A stretch of 64,000 nucleotides of DNA from Burkholderia contaminans (GTDB lineage: Bacteria > Pseudomonadota > Gammaproteobacteria > Burkholderiales > Burkholderiaceae), in NCBI RefSeq assembly GCF_029633825.1, contig NZ_CP090640.1:1798001-1862000 (forward strand). The letters are read 5' to 3'. Shown in pieces: positions 39,241 to 49,779 of the stretch. Made by a program: the position numbers and the translations under genes. Position 1 is the stretch's first letter. Every line of letters begins with the position of its first letter. The notes beneath the pieces were generated by a model. The model did no database searches. It was given only the letters and a program-made list of their open reading frames with translations, and was not told the DNA's origin.

Positions 39241-41193
39241 ATGGGAAAGATCATCGGTATTGACCTCGGCACCACGAACTCGTGCGTCGCCATCATGGAA
39301 GGCAACCAGGTCAAGGTCATCGAGAACTCGGAAGGCACGCGCACCACGCCGTCGATCATCGCCTACATGGACGACAATGAAGTGCTCGTCGGCGCGCCGG
39401 CCAAGCGCCAGTCGGTGACCAACCCGAAGAACACGCTGTTCGCAGTGAAGCGCCTGATCGGCCGCCGCTTCGAAGAGAAGGAAGTCCAGAAGGACATCGG
39501 CCTGATGCCGTACACCATCATCAAGGCCGACAACGGCGATGCATGGGTTGAAGCGCACGGCGAAAAGCTCGCGCCGCCGCAGGTTTCGGCGGAAGTGCTG
39601 CGCAAGATGAAGAAGACGGCCGAAGACTACCTCGGCGAGCCGGTCACGGAAGCCGTGATCACGGTGCCGGCGTACTTCAACGACAGCCAGCGCCAGGCAA
39701 CCAAGGACGCTGGCCGCATCGCAGGCCTCGAAGTCAAGCGGATCATCAACGAGCCGACCGCGGCTGCGCTCGCGTTCGGCCTCGACAAGGCCGAGAAGGG
39801 CGACCGCAAGATCGCCGTGTATGACCTCGGCGGCGGCACGTTCGACGTGTCGATCATCGAAATCGCGGACGTCGACGGCGAAATGCAGTTCGAAGTGCTG
39901 TCGACCAACGGCGACACGTTCCTCGGCGGCGAAGACTTCGACCAGCGCATCATCGATTACATCATCGGCGAGTTCAAGAAGGAGCAGGGCGTCGACCTGT
40001 CGAAGGACGTGCTCGCGCTGCAGCGCCTGAAGGAAGCCGCTGAAAAGGCGAAGATCGAGCTGTCGTCGAGCCAGCAGACCGAAATCAACCTGCCGTACAT
40101 CACGGCCGACGCATCGGGCCCGAAGCACTTGAACCTGAAGATCACCCGCGCGAAGCTGGAAGCGCTGGTGGAAGACCTGGTCGAGCGCACGATCGAACCG
40201 TGCCGCATCGCGATCAAGGACGCAGGCGTCAAGGTGTCGGACATCGACGACGTGATCCTGGTCGGCGGCCAGACGCGTATGCCGAAGGTGCTGGAGAAGG
40301 TGAAGGAATTCTTCGGCAAGGATCCGCGCCGTGACGTGAACCCGGACGAAGCCGTCGCAGTCGGCGCGGCGATCCAGGGCCAGGTCCTGTCGGGCGACCG
40401 CAAGGACGTGCTGCTGCTCGACGTGACCCCGCTGTCGCTCGGTATCGAGACGCTCGGCGGCGTGATGACGAAGATGATCAGCAAGAACACGACGATCCCG
40501 ACGAAGCACGCTCAGGTGTACTCGACGGCGGACGACAACCAGGGCGCCGTGACGATCAAGGTGTTCCAGGGCGAACGCGAAATGGCAGCCGGCAACAAGC
40601 TGCTCGGCGAGTTCAACCTCGAAGGCATCCCGCCGGCACCGCGCGGCGTGCCGCAGATCGAAGTGACCTTCGACATCGACGCGAACGGCATCCTGCACGT
40701 CGGCGCGAAGGACAAGGCGACCGGCAAGGAAAACAAGATCACGATCAAGGCGAACTCGGGCCTGTCCGAGGCTGAAATCGACCAGATGATCAAGGACGCG
40801 GAAGCGAACGCAGCGGAAGATCACAAGCTGCGCGAGCTGGCTGATTCGCGCAACCAGGGCGACGCGCTGGTCCACAGCACGAAGAAGGCGCTGACCGAGT
40901 ACGGCGACAAGCTGGACGCGGGCGAGAAGGAAGCCATCGAAGCGTCGCTGAAGTCGCTCGAGGAAGTGCTGAAGGACACGTCCGCCGACAAGGCTGCGAT
41001 CGACGCGAAGGTCGAGGAACTCGGCAAGGTTTCGCAAAAGCTCGGCGAAAAGATGTACGCCGACATGCAGGCCCAGCAAGCAGGTGCGGCCGGCGCAGCG
41101 GGTGCAGCGGAAGGCGCGGCTCACGCGGGCGGCGCGCAGCAGGCTGCCGACGATGTCGTCGACGCCGAGTTCAAGGAAGTGAAGAAGGACTAA
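39241..41193 (+). CDS. dnaK: Chaperone DnaK (Hsp70)
   Basis: DnaK is the ATP-driven folding chaperone. The 650-residue product has [17 protein letters not shown] at the N-terminus, [26 protein letters not shown], the linker/substrate domain start [18 protein letters not shown] and the C-terminal tail [14 protein letters not shown]. It has its own sigma-32-like promoter in addition to read-through from grpE. Codon use is highly biased to optimal codons. Confidence 0.99.
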   Translation: MGKIIGIDLGTTNSCVAIMEGNQVKVIENSEGTRTTPSIIAYMDDNEVLVGAPAKRQSVTNPKNTLFAVKRLIGRRFEEKEVQKDIGLMPYTIIKADNGDAWVEAHGEKLAPPQVSAEVLRKMKKTAEDYLGEPVTEAVITVPAYFNDSQRQATKDAGRIAGLEVKRIINEPTAAALAFGLDKAEKGDRKIAVYDLGGGTFDVSIIEIADVDGEMQFEVLSTNGDTFLGGEDFDQRIIDYIIGEFKKEQGVDLSKDVLALQRLKEAAEKAKIELSSSQQTEINLPYITADASGPKHLNLKITRAKLEALVEDLVERTIEPCRIAIKDAGVKVSDIDDVILVGGQTRMPKVLEKVKEFFGKDPRRDVNPDEAVAVGAAIQGQVLSGDRKDVLLLDVTPLSLGIETLGGVMTKMISKNTTIPTKHAQVYSTADDNQGAVTIKVFQGEREMAAGNKLLGEFNLEGIPPAPRGVPQIEVTFDIDANGILHVGAKDKATGKENKITIKANSGLSEAEIDQMIKDAEANAAEDHKLRELADSRNQGDALVHSTKKALTEYGDKLDAGEKEAIEASLKSLEEVLKDTSADKAAIDAKVEELGKVSQKLGEKMYADMQAQQAGAAGAAGAAEGAAHAGGAQQAADDVVDAEFKEVKKD

Positions 41194-41216
41194 GCCGGGT
41201 TGCCCCGGTGCCGCAC

Positions 41217-41241
41217 GCCGCGCGCGCAACCCGCGCGCGGC
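41217..41241 (+). other. GC-rich hairpin between dnaK and dnaJ
   Basis: A 10-bp stem GCCGCGCGCG/CGCGCGCGGC with a 5-nt loop lies 23 bp after the dnaK stop without a T-run. It could be an RNA-stability or processing element lowering dnaJ relative to dnaK, or only reflect high GC. Confidence 0.4.
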
Positions 41242-41460
41242 GCGGCCGACGGGTTGGCTGACAAGCGGTCTGTCTTTCCTTCCGGATGGCCGGATCGACT
41301 CCACGCCTGGCGGGCTTCGCGGCCCTCCGGGCACATTTGTTTTTTGGCGGGTGCTGCGCGAGCCGTCCGCGGCGGGCGCGGCGCCAGACGAGTCGAGAGA
41401 CTTTACTGCAGGCGAAAGGAGCCGCCGTGTGCGCGATGCGCGGCGGCACAGTGAATCGAT

Positions 41461-42597
41461 ATGGCGAAACGGGATTACTACGAGGTTCTGGGCGTCGCGA
41501 AGAATGCGAGCGACGACGAAATCAAGAAGGCGTATCGCAAGCTTGCGATGAAGTATCACCCTGACCGCAATCCGGACAACAAGGATGCGGAAGAGCATTT
41601 CAAGGAGGCGAAGGAAGCCTACGAAATGCTGTCGGACGGCCAGAAGCGGGCGGCGTACGACCAGTACGGCCACGCGGGCGTCGATCCGAACATGGGCGGT
41701 GCGGGTGGTCAGGGTTTCGGCGGTTTCGCGGACGCGTTCGGCGACATCTTCGGCGACATCTTCGGCCAGGCCGCGGGCGGTGCCGCGCGCGGCGGCCGTG
41801 GCGGCCCGCAGGTGTATCGCGGCGCGGACCTGCGCTACAGCATGGAAATCACGCTCGAGCAGGCTGCACACGGCTACGACACGCAGATCCGCGTGCCGAG
41901 CTGGGTGTCGTGCGAGGTCTGCCACGGGTCGGGCGCTAAGCCCGGCACGAAGCCGGAAACCTGCCCGACCTGTCACGGCCAGGGCACGGTGCGCATGTCG
42001 CAGGGCTTCTTCAGCATCCAGCAGACCTGCCCGAAGTGCCACGGCACGGGCACCTACATCCCCGAGCCGTGCGTGCATTGCCACGGGTCGGGCAAGGTGA
42101 AGGAAACCAAGACGCTCGAAGTGAAGATCCCGGCCGGGATCGACGACGGGATGCGGATCCGCTCGGCCGGCAACGGCGAACCGGGCATCAACGGCGGGCC
42201 GCCGGGCGACCTGTACGTCGAGATCCACATCAAGCCGCACTCGGTGTTCGAGCGCGACGGCGACGATCTCCACTGCCAGATGCCGATCCCGTTCACGACC
42301 GCCGCGCTCGGCGGCGAGATCGAGGTGCCGACGCTGGCCGGTCGTGCTTCGTTCCCGGTGCCGGAAGGCACGCAGTCGGGCAAGACGTTCCGCCTGCGTG
42401 GCAAGGGCATCAAGGGGCTGCGTTCGAGCATCGCGGGCGATCTGTACGTCCACGTGCAGGTCGAGACGCCGGTGAAGCTGACCGACAACCAGCGCGACCT
42501 GCTCAAGCAGTTCGAGAAATCGCTGGCCGAGGGCGGCGCGCGTCATAGCCCGCAGAGCAAGAGCTGGTTCGACCGTGTGAAGAGCTTCTTCGAGTAA
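41461..42597 (+). CDS. dnaJ: Co-chaperone DnaJ (Hsp40)
   Basis: DnaJ delivers substrates to DnaK and stimulates its ATPase. The 378-residue type-I protein has a J domain with HPD (residues 33-35 in [11 protein letters not shown]), a Gly/Phe-rich linker (about 78-115), and four CxxCxGxG zinc repeats ([32 protein letters not shown]). C-terminal substrate domains follow. It is 267 bp after dnaK on the same strand. Confidence 0.98.
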   Translation: MAKRDYYEVLGVAKNASDDEIKKAYRKLAMKYHPDRNPDNKDAEEHFKEAKEAYEMLSDGQKRAAYDQYGHAGVDPNMGGAGGQGFGGFADAFGDIFGDIFGQAAGGAARGGRGGPQVYRGADLRYSMEITLEQAAHGYDTQIRVPSWVSCEVCHGSGAKPGTKPETCPTCHGQGTVRMSQGFFSIQQTCPKCHGTGTYIPEPCVHCHGSGKVKETKTLEVKIPAGIDDGMRIRSAGNGEPGINGGPPGDLYVEIHIKPHSVFERDGDDLHCQMPIPFTTAALGGEIEVPTLAGRASFPVPEGTQSGKTFRLRGKGIKGLRSSIAGDLYVHVQVETPVKLTDNQRDLLKQFEKSLAEGGARHSPQSKSWFDRVKSFFE

Positions 42598-42610
42598 CTC
42601 GAGTAACAGC

Positions 42611-44545
42611 ATGACTGAAGGCAACGAGAGCGCGTCGTTCGCGCTCTTGGACGATTGCGACTCGACCGCGCTCGCGCGGTCGAGTCGTTTGTATTCGGGG
42701 TTCGTGCGCGAACGTGTGTGCACGGATCCGGCTCGGCTCGACGAGGTCGACGCGGCCGTGGCGCAGGACCTGCGCGACGGGCTGCACGCGGTCGTCGTCG
42801 GCGATTACGAATTCGGACGCAACCTGCAACGAGCGCAGCCGGGCCATGCCCCGCTGCGCTTTTTGCTGTATGCGTGCTGCGAGCGCCTGTCGTGCGACGA
42901 AGTCGACGCGTGGCTCGCGCACCAGGACGGCGGCGGTACGCCGTCGATTGCGGGCGTCGCGCATGTCGGGAAGAGCGTGTCGCGCGATGCGTTCGACGCG
43001 GCGATCGCCGCAGTGCACGACGCGCTGCGCGCGGGCGATTCGTATCAGGTCAACTACACGTACCGGCTGAACTTCGACGTGTTCGGCACGCCGCTCGCGC
43101 TGTACCGGCGGCTGCGTGCGCGCCAGCCCGTGCGCTACGGCGCGCTGATCGCGTTGCCCGACGGTACGTGGGTCGTGTCGTGCTCGCCCGAGCTGTTCGT
43201 CGAGAAGCACGGCGACGTGCTGCGCGCGCGGCCGATGAAGGGCACCGCACCACGTTCGGCCGACCCGCGCGACGATGCGGCCGCCGCCGCGTTTCTCGCG
43301 AACGATCCGAAGAACCGCGCGGAAAACGTGATGATCGTCGACCTGCTGCGCAACGACGTGTCGCGGATCGCGCGCACCGGCACGGTCCGCGTACCGGCGT
43401 TGTTTTCCGTCGAGCCGTATGCGTCGGTGTGGCAGATGACGTCGACGGTCGAGGCCGGCTGGCGCGACGGGACGACATTCGCGCAGATGCTGCGTGCGCT
43501 GTTTCCGTGCGGGTCGATCACGGGTGCGCCAAAGCACAAGACGATGGAACTGATCGACGCGATCGAGTCGACGCCGCGCGGGCTCTATACGGGCGCGATC
43601 GGCTGGCTTGACGCTGCGACGCAAGGTGCCGATTCCGACGCGCTGGGCGATCGCCTGGCCGGTTGCGGCGATTTCTGCCTGTCGGTCGCGATTCGTACGC
43701 TGACGCTCGACGCGGCCGGCGAAGGCGCTGACTGCGAGGGTGTGACACGAGCCGATGCCGAAACACGCCGTTCGGAAGCGGCAATCGCCGGCCGGCGCCG
43801 CGGCACGATGGGGGTCGGCGCGGGCATCGTGCTCGACAGTGTCGCGGCCGACGAATATGCGGAGTGCGAATTGAAAGCACGATTCCTGACGGACGCCGAT
43901 CCCGGCTTCCAGCTGTTCGAAACGACCGCCGCCACGCGTGCGGACGGCATCCGGCATCTCGATCGCCATCTGGCGCGACTGCAGCGTAGCGCGGATGCGT
44001 TCGGCTTCCGCTTCGACGCCGACGCGTTGCGTCGCGAGATCGACGCGCGCTGCGCGGCGCTCGACGGCGACGGCGCTTACCGGATGAAGCTCGCGCTCGC
44101 GAAGGACGGCACGATCGAGATCATCACGGCGCCGCTCAAGCCGCTGCCGGCGGGGCCGGTCGGCGTGCTGCTGGCGTCCGCGCACGGCTTCGCACCGACT
44201 CGCGCGAACGATGCGCTGCTGCTGCACAAGACCACGCGCCGCGCCGAATACGATCGCGCGTGGCAGGCGGCGGAGGCACTCGGCGGTTTCGACATGCTGT
44301 TCGTCAACGAGCGCGGCGAGGTGACGGAAGGCGGGCGCTCGAACCTGTTCGTGAAGCTCGACGGCCAGTGGGTGACGCCGCCGCTCGAGTCCGGCGTGCT
44401 GCCGGGCGTGATGCGCGGCGTGCTGCTCGACGATCGTGCGTTCGGCGCGACGGAGCGGGTCGTGACCCGCGACGATCTCGCGCGTGCGGAGGCGCTATTG
44501 CTGACCAACGCGCTGCGCGGCGCGCTCGACGCGGTACTGAAGTAA
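42611..44545 (+). CDS. pabB: Fused aminodeoxychorismate synthase component I / aminodeoxychorismate lyase
   Basis: This fusion of PabB and PabC makes p-aminobenzoate for folate. The 644-residue product has a chorismate-binding domain (about residues 1-390: GDSYQVNYTYR, MKGTAPRS, NRAENVMIVDLLRND, CGSITGAPKHKTMELIDAIE). An unusual roughly 60-residue insertion precedes GTMGVGAGIVLDS. A class-IV aminotransferase domain follows (about 430-644: LLHKTTRRAEYDRAW with the PLP lysine, FVNERGEVTEGGRSNLF, GVLPGVMRGVLL). It starts 13 bp after dnaJ and ends in a strong terminator. The amidotransferase subunit PabA is not in the window. Confidence 0.93.
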   Translation: MTEGNESASFALLDDCDSTALARSSRLYSGFVRERVCTDPARLDEVDAAVAQDLRDGLHAVVVGDYEFGRNLQRAQPGHAPLRFLLYACCERLSCDEVDAWLAHQDGGGTPSIAGVAHVGKSVSRDAFDAAIAAVHDALRAGDSYQVNYTYRLNFDVFGTPLALYRRLRARQPVRYGALIALPDGTWVVSCSPELFVEKHGDVLRARPMKGTAPRSADPRDDAAAAAFLANDPKNRAENVMIVDLLRNDVSRIARTGTVRVPALFSVEPYASVWQMTSTVEAGWRDGTTFAQMLRALFPCGSITGAPKHKTMELIDAIESTPRGLYTGAIGWLDAATQGADSDALGDRLAGCGDFCLSVAIRTLTLDAAGEGADCEGVTRADAETRRSEAAIAGRRRGTMGVGAGIVLDSVAADEYAECELKARFLTDADPGFQLFETTAATRADGIRHLDRHLARLQRSADAFGFRFDADALRREIDARCAALDGDGAYRMKLALAKDGTIEIITAPLKPLPAGPVGVLLASAHGFAPTRANDALLLHKTTRRAEYDRAWQAAEALGGFDMLFVNERGEVTEGGRSNLFVKLDGQWVTPPLESGVLPGVMRGVLLDDRAFGATERVVTRDDLARAEALLLTNALRGALDAVLK

Positions 44546-44580
44546 CCGGCAGAGCGACCGCTACTGGCAGCGTAAGCAAG

Positions 44581-44619
44581 AAAAAGCGCGGCGCCCCGCA
44601 AAGGGCGCCGCGCTTTTTT
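44581..44619. terminator. Bidirectional terminator between pabBC and panB
   Basis: A5, an 11-bp GC stem GCGCGGCGCCC/GGGCGCCGCGC, then T6, between convergent transcription units. Confidence 0.88.
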
Positions 44620-44662
44620 CATCGAGGCGCCGGCGAACGCATCGCCGGCACTTCCCCGGACG

Positions 44663-45478
44663 TCAGAACGAATGCTCTGGGCCGGGGAACGAACCGTCCT
44701 TCACCGCGCGCACGTACGCTTCGACGGCCGCCTGGATATTCGATTCGCCCTGCATGAAATCCTTCACGAAGCGCGGCCGTTTGCCGGGGAACACACCGAG
44801 CATGTCGTGCAGCACGAGCACCTGGCCCGAGCAGTCGGCGCCTGCGCCGATGCCGATCGTCGGCACGCGCAGCATGTGCGTGACTTCGGACCCGATCAGC
44901 GTCGGCACGGCTTCGAGCAGCACGACCTGCGCACCGGCCGCTTCGACCGCGCGCGCGTCGCGCAGCAGTTGCGCGGCGCCGGCTTCGGTCTTGCCTTGCA
45001 CCTTGAAACCGCCGAACGCGTGCACCGACTGCGGCGTGAGGCCCACGTGCGCACACACGGGCACCGCGCGCTCCACGAGGAAGCGGATCGTCTCGGCGAG
45101 CCATTCACCGCCTTCCAGCTTGACCATCTGCGCCCCGGCGCGCATCAACTTGACGCTGCTCGCGAATGCCTCGGCCGGCGTGCCGTACGTGCCGAACGGC
45201 AGGTCGGCCATGATCAGCGCGCGCGGCTGCGCGCGGGCGACGCAGGCGGTGTGATACGCGATGTCGTCGAGCGACACGGGCAGCGTGGTCGAGTGGCCCT
45301 GCAGCACGTTGCCGAGCGAATCGCCGATCAGCAGCACGTCGACGCCCGAACGGTCGAGCAGTGCGGAAAAGCTCGCGTCGTAGCAGGTGAGCATTGCGAT
45401 CTTCTCGCCGGCGTCGCGCATTGCCTGCAGCTTGGGCACCGTGACGGCAGGCCGGCTCGATTCCTGGAGATAGGTCAT
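44663..45478 (-). CDS. panB: 3-methyl-2-oxobutanoate hydroxymethyltransferase
   Basis: PanB makes ketopantoate in pantothenate and coenzyme A synthesis. The 271-residue product has [80 protein letters not shown] and [20 protein letters not shown], all PanB signatures. It is the last gene of the six-gene minus-strand operon that starts at hda. Confidence 0.97.
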   Translation of the reverse strand: MTYLQESSRPAVTVPKLQAMRDAGEKIAMLTCYDASFSALLDRSGVDVLLIGDSLGNVLQGHSTTLPVSLDDIAYHTACVARAQPRALIMADLPFGTYGTPAEAFASSVKLMRAGAQMVKLEGGEWLAETIRFLVERAVPVCAHVGLTPQSVHAFGGFKVQGKTEAGAAQLLRDARAVEAAGAQVVLLEAVPTLIGSEVTHMLRVPTIGIGAGADCSGQVLVLHDMLGVFPGKRPRFVKDFMQGESNIQAAVEAYVRAVKDGSFPGPEHSF

Positions 45479-45523
45479 GGGAAATCCGGTTCGAATGGGT
45501 GAGGAACGACAGGCGAGGACGCG

Positions 45524-46210
45524 TCAGCGCGTCGTCTCGCCCTTGACGAAGAATTCCTTGCGGCCGCGCATCGTCTCGATGCGCTCGACCAGCAGGGCGA
45601 GATCTTCGGGGGAATCCAGCGGGTTCAGGTGTTCGGCCGCGACCGTCAGCACCGGCGTGCGATCGTAGTGGTAGAAGAATTCGTTGTACGCGTCGACGAG
45701 CGAGCGCAGGTACGCATCGCTGATCTGCAGTTCCATCGGCAGCCCGCGCTTCTGGATGCGCGAGAACAGCACTTCCGGGCTCGCCTGCAGGTAGACGACG
45801 AGGTCGGGCGACGGCGCCTGCGGCACGTCGACGTGCGTCGCGACCGAGCGATAGAGCTGCCACTCGTCTTCCGGCAGGTTCAGCCGCGCGAAGATGTCGT
45901 TCTTCTGCGGCATGAAATCGGCGATGACCGGGCGGCCCGTTTCGAGCGCACCGATCAGCTCGCGAGCCTGCTGCGCGCGCTGCAGCGCGAACGACAGCTG
46001 CACGGGCAGCGCGTAGCGCGCGGTGTCGCGATAGAAGCGTTCGAGGAACGGGTTGTCCTGCGGGCGCTCGAGCAGCGTCTGCATCGACCAGCGTTCGCCG
46101 AGCAGGCGCGCGAGCGTCGTCTTGCCGACGCCGATCGGGCCTTCGATCACGAGATAGCGATGCGGGGCGCGCAGGTCGGGCGCGGTGACGGTGAGGGGAG
46201 TCGGGGTCAT
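45524..46210 (-). CDS. Deoxyadenosine/deoxyguanosine kinase family protein
   Basis: A deoxynucleoside kinase (PF01712 type) for salvage of purine deoxynucleosides. The 228-residue product has a P-loop GPIGVGKTTLARLL (about residues 24-37), ERPQDNPFLERFYRD, the ADFMPQKNDIFARLNL segment and VYLQASPEVLFSRIQKRGLP with a lid arginine motif. Its ATG overlaps the folK stop by 4 bp (ATGA), so the two are translationally coupled. The exact nucleoside is not resolvable from sequence. Confidence 0.87.
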   Translation of the reverse strand: MTPTPLTVTAPDLRAPHRYLVIEGPIGVGKTTLARLLGERWSMQTLLERPQDNPFLERFYRDTARYALPVQLSFALQRAQQARELIGALETGRPVIADFMPQKNDIFARLNLPEDEWQLYRSVATHVDVPQAPSPDLVVYLQASPEVLFSRIQKRGLPMELQISDAYLRSLVDAYNEFFYHYDRTPVLTVAAEHLNPLDSPEDLALLVERIETMRGRKEFFVKGETTR

Positions 46211-46749
46211 CGGCAGCGGTTCTTGTCGGCGGCTTCGCTGGCAGCGAGCGCCTTCTGCATCAGGCACTGGCAGGTCTGCACCTTCTCGACGCGCTGGTCC
46301 GCGACGGCGGCGAGGAAGGCATCGGCCCGGCCGCGCGCGGGGATGTCGAGTGCCGGCTCGATCTCGACGAGCGGCACGAGTGCGAACGCACGGTCGGTGA
46401 GGCGCGGATGCGGGACGATCAGGTCGGGCTCGTCGATCGAATCGTCGCCGAACAGCAGGATGTCGAGATCGAGCGTGCGCGGCGCGTTGCGATACGGGCG
46501 CTCGCGGCCGAAGTGATGTTCGATCTTCTGGCACAGCGCGAGCAGCTCGCGGGCCGACAGCGTCGTGTCGAGCTTGACGACGCAGTTGTAGTAGTCGTCG
46601 CCGCCCGCTTCGAAGGGCGCCGTGCGATACAGGCTCGATTTGCCGAGGATCGAGATGGTGCGCTGCTGCGCAAGGCACACCACCGCGTCCTTCAGGGTCT
46701 GGCGCGCATCGCCGAGATTCGCCCCCAGTCCGATATATGCAACCGTCAT
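46207..46749 (-). CDS. folK: 2-amino-4-hydroxy-6-hydroxymethyldihydropteridine pyrophosphokinase
   Basis: FolK pyrophosphorylates hydroxymethyl-dihydropterin in folate synthesis. The 180-residue product begins MTVAYIGLGANLGDARQTLK and contains SSLYRTAPFEAGGDDYYNCVV, ERPYRNAPRTLDLDILLFGD (the HPPK signature) and VPHPRLTDRAFALVPL. It has a ~20-residue C-terminal extension. It lies between pcnB (35 bp) and the deoxynucleoside kinase. Confidence 0.96.
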   Translation of the reverse strand: MTVAYIGLGANLGDARQTLKDAVVCLAQQRTISILGKSSLYRTAPFEAGGDDYYNCVVKLDTTLSARELLALCQKIEHHFGRERPYRNAPRTLDLDILLFGDDSIDEPDLIVPHPRLTDRAFALVPLVEIEPALDIPARGRADAFLAAVADQRVEKVQTCQCLMQKALAASEAADKNRCR

Positions 46750-46784
46750 GGCATCACTTCCTACGTCGTTCGCCGGCGAGCGCG

Positions 46785-48341
46785 TCAGTCGTCGGAACCG
46801 CTCGCGGTATCGCCCGAGGCTTCCGGTGCCTGCTCGGCGGCACCTTCACCCGGCTTGCGGTTTCGCACGCCGCCGCGGCGGCGCCGCTTGCGGGGCGATT
46901 TTTCCTTCGTGCCGCCCTGCGTGAGCAATGCCTCGCGAGCGGCCGCGTCGCCTTCGATGAAATCCGTCCACCACTGTCCGACTTCCGCATCGAGCTCGCC
47001 GGATTCGCAGCGTAACAGGAGGAAATCATACCCCGCTCTAAACCTTTGGTGTTCCAGCAGCCGCATCGCGCTGCGGCCCGAGCGTTTCTCGAGGCGCAGC
47101 TGCAGGCCCCAGATCTCGCGCATGTCGGCCGAGTAACGCTTGTGGATCGCGAGTTTCTCGGTCTGCATGTCGAGCACGTCGTCCATCGCGCGATGGAGCG
47201 CCGGCACCGGGATTTCGCCTTCGGCCGTGTATTGCTCGAAGCGCTGGCGCATGTCGTGCCACAGCAGCGTCGCGAACAGGAAGCCCGGCGACACCGTCTT
47301 GCCGGCGCGCACGCGCGCGTCGGTGTTGTTCAGCGCGAGCGTGATGAACTTCTCGCCCTGCGGCTGTTCGAGCACGACGTCGAGCAGCGGCAGCAGCCCG
47401 TGGTGCAGGCCTTCCTTGCGCAGCTTCGTCAGGCACGCGAGCGCGTGGCCGGACAGCAGCAGCTTCAGCATTTCGTCGAACAGGCGCGCGGCCGGCACGT
47501 TGTTGATCAGGTCGGCGAGCGCGTTGATCGGTTCGCGCGTGTGCGGCTCGATCTCGAAACCGAGCTTGGCCGCAAAGCGCACGACGCGCAGCATCCGCAC
47601 CGGATCCTCGCGGAACCGCGTGGCCGGATCGCCGATCATCCGCAACAGGCGGGCGCGCACATCGGCCATCCCGTCGTGGTAGTCGAGCACCGTCTGCGTC
47701 GACGGGTCGTAGTACATCGCGTTGATCGTGAAGTCGCGGCGCGCGGCGTCTTCGTGCTGCTCGCCCCACACGTTGTCGCGCAGCACGCGGCCGCTCGCGT
47801 CCACCGCATGCGTGCGGCGATCGAGTTCGTCGCGCTTCAGGCGCTTCGGCGGCTCGGCCGTGGCAGCAGCCGCCTCGGGCGGCGCGTCGACCAGCGCGCG
47901 GAACGTCGACACCTCGATCAGCTCCTGACCGAACTGCACGTGCACGATCTGGAAGCGGCGGCCGATCAGGCGCGCGCGACGGAACAGGCGCTGCACCTCG
48001 GTCGGCGTTGCGTCGGTCGCGACGTCGAAGTCCTTCGGCGCGATGCCGAGCAGCAGGTCGCGTACCGCACCGCCGACGATGAACGCACGGAAGCCCGCCT
48101 GCTGCAGCGTGTCGGTCACGCGTACGGCGTTCTTCGAGATCAGCGCCGGGTTGATGCCGTGCACGCTGGCCGGCACGACGGTTGGTTCATGGTTGCTGCG
48201 CGGTTTCTTCGCGCCGCCGCCGCGCGTGCCCTTCGGGGCGCGCGGGGTAGCAGGGGCCGCTTCTTCGGCCGGGGCCGTTGCGGGAGACGTTTGCTCGGTT
48301 TCGTCCTGGCCGAGCAGCTTGCGGATGAATTTTTTGATCAC
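46785..48341 (-). CDS. pcnB: Poly(A) polymerase I
   Basis: PcnB adds 3' A tails that speed RNA decay. The 518-residue product begins at GTG with MIKKFIRKLLGQDE. The nucleotidyltransferase core is AFIVGGAVRDLLLGIAPKDFDVATDATP (about residues 93-120; listed here in part), with RLIGRRFQIVHVQFG and RDFTINAMYYDP. The C-terminus is Arg/Lys-rich (KEKSPRKRRRRGGVRNRK), likely an RNA-binding tail. tRNA CCA-adding enzymes share the core, but the RRRF-type C-terminal part and length favour PcnB. It starts 5 bp after the HAD gene. Confidence 0.94.
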   Translation of the reverse strand: MIKKFIRKLLGQDETEQTSPATAPAEEAAPATPRAPKGTRGGGAKKPRSNHEPTVVPASVHGINPALISKNAVRVTDTLQQAGFRAFIVGGAVRDLLLGIAPKDFDVATDATPTEVQRLFRRARLIGRRFQIVHVQFGQELIEVSTFRALVDAPPEAAAATAEPPKRLKRDELDRRTHAVDASGRVLRDNVWGEQHEDAARRDFTINAMYYDPSTQTVLDYHDGMADVRARLLRMIGDPATRFREDPVRMLRVVRFAAKLGFEIEPHTREPINALADLINNVPAARLFDEMLKLLLSGHALACLTKLRKEGLHHGLLPLLDVVLEQPQGEKFITLALNNTDARVRAGKTVSPGFLFATLLWHDMRQRFEQYTAEGEIPVPALHRAMDDVLDMQTEKLAIHKRYSADMREIWGLQLRLEKRSGRSAMRLLEHQRFRAGYDFLLLRCESGELDAEVGQWWTDFIEGDAAAREALLTQGGTKEKSPRKRRRRGGVRNRKPGEGAAEQAPEASGDTASGSDD

Positions 48342-48346
48342 GACGT

Positions 48347-49024
48347 TCAGAAGAGATCGAGGATGCGCCAGCCGCGATTGCTTGCATGCGCACGCAGCGT
48401 GTCGTCAGGGTTGGTCGCGATCGGGTCGGTGACTTTCTCGAGCAACGGGATGTCGTTGTGCGAGTCGCTGTAGAAGTAGGTATGCGTGAAGTCGCTCCAT
48501 TGCTTGCCGAGCGAAGCGAGCCACGCTTCGGTCCGCACGATCTTGCCTTCGCGATAGCTCGGCGTGCCGGTCGGCCGGCCCGTGTACGGCGAATCGGGAT
48601 GCCCGTCGGTCGTTTCGACCTCGCAGGCGATCAGCGTGTCGACACCGAACGCGGTGGCGATCGGGCGCGTGATGAATTCGTTGGTCGCCGTCACCACGCA
48701 GCACAGGTCGCCTGCATCGAGGTGCTTGCGCACGAGTTCGAGCGCGGCGGGTGTCATTGCGGGCCGGATCACCTCGTGCATGTACTGCTCGTGCCATTCG
48801 GCCAGCTGCGCGCGCGAATACTTCGCGAGCGGCGTGAGCATCGCCGTGAGGTACGCGTGGATGTCGAGCTTGCCGGCCTTGTAGTCGGCGAAGAACTGAT
48901 CGTTCTGACGCGAGAAGCTTTCCGCGTCGACGATGCCGAGCTTCACCATGAAGCGACCCCATTCGTGGTCGCTATCGGTCGGGATCAGCGTGTGATCGAG
49001 GTCAAAGAGTGCCAGATTAGTCAT
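48347..49024 (-). CDS. HAD-superfamily phosphatase (HAD-IB, SerB-like)
   Basis: The 225-residue product starts MTNLALFDLDHTLIPTDSD with the DxD nucleophile motif (Asp8, Asp10). It contains VVTATNEFITRP (motif II), REGKIVRTEAW and the motif III YFYSDSHNDIPLLEKVTDP. The pattern is that of subfamily IB phosphatases (phosphoserine phosphatase-like); some relatives act on histidinol phosphate or lipid phosphates. The substrate is unknown. It sits between hda (11 bp) and pcnB (5 bp) in a tight operon. Confidence 0.9.
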   Translation of the reverse strand: MTNLALFDLDHTLIPTDSDHEWGRFMVKLGIVDAESFSRQNDQFFADYKAGKLDIHAYLTAMLTPLAKYSRAQLAEWHEQYMHEVIRPAMTPAALELVRKHLDAGDLCCVVTATNEFITRPIATAFGVDTLIACEVETTDGHPDSPYTGRPTGTPSYREGKIVRTEAWLASLGKQWSDFTHTYFYSDSHNDIPLLEKVTDPIATNPDDTLRAHASNRGWRILDLF

Positions 49025-49035
49025 GGAAGCGCATT

Positions 49036-49779
49036 TTACTCGAAGCGGTTCGGGCCCGTGCCCGGTGGTGGGATGTCGTCGCCGGGACGCGCCAGCATGC
49101 GGCGCAGCAATGGCAGCGTGACGGCGCGTTTCTGCTCGAGCGAGAAGCGGTCGAGCGCGTCGAGCAGTGCCATCAGGCTCGGCATGTCGCGGCGGAAATG
49201 GGTCAGCAGGTAGGCGGCGATGTCGTCGGTGAGCGCGATCCCGCGCTCCTTCGCCGCGAGCTTGAGCACGGCGATCTTGCCGGCGTCGGACGGCGGCGAC
49301 AGGTGGAACACGAGCCCCCAGCCGAGGCGCGTGCGGAGATCCTCGCGCACGTCGAGCGCGAGCGGCGCCGCGGGGCCTGCCGCGACGAACGCGCTCGACG
49401 GGTGCGCGCGCACTTCGTTGAACAGGTTGAACAGCGCGACCTGCTGCGTGTCGCTCATCTTGTCGCAGTCGTCGATCGCATAGATGCCGATGCGCGGATC
49501 GAACGTGAACGCGCCGAGCGGGCTCTGCGGCGTCAGGTAGCGCGCATAGCCGTACGACGCGTCGCTCACGAGCGCCTGCAGCAGATGGGTGCGGCCGCAG
49601 CCGGGCTCGCCCCAGATGTAGAACGACCGATCCGGCACGGGGCCCGCCGCGAGCGCGAGGTCGAGCTTCTGCAGGCGCGAGATGAGCTCGTCGTTCTCCT
49701 CGTTCATGATGAAGTTGTCGAACGTGGCGGGCGGCGGCGTGCCGAGATCGAGCGTCAGTTGACGGGACACAACAGTCAC
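49036..49779 (-). CDS. hda: DnaA-related regulatory inactivator Hda
   Basis: Hda, with the beta clamp, promotes ATP hydrolysis by DnaA and prevents over-initiation of replication. The product has the clamp-binding start SRQLTLDLG, a P-loop-like WGEPGCGRTHLLQAL, YAIDDCDKMSD and a DnaA-like AAA+ fold. The start is ambiguous: GTG at 49779 (247 residues, used here) or GTG at 49770; no strong Shine-Dalgarno favours either. It is first in the six-gene minus-strand operon ending with panB, divergent from purM. Confidence 0.92.
   Translation of the reverse strand: MTVVSRQLTLDLGTPPPATFDNFIMNEENDELISRLQKLDLALAAGPVPDRSFYIWGEPGCGRTHLLQALVSDASYGYARYLTPQSPLGAFTFDPRIGIYAIDDCDKMSDTQQVALFNLFNEVRAHPSSAFVAAGPAAPLALDVREDLRTRLGWGLVFHLSPPSDAGKIAVLKLAAKERGIALTDDIAAYLLTHFRRDMPSLMALLDALDRFSLEQKRAVTLPLLRRMLARPGDDIPPPGTGPNRFE

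Noticed and set aside
39232..42723. A 1163-codon minus-strand frame opposite dnaK-dnaJ
   Set aside because: Shadow of highly codon-biased chaperone genes; low-complexity Arg/Asp/Leu/Val composition and no motifs.
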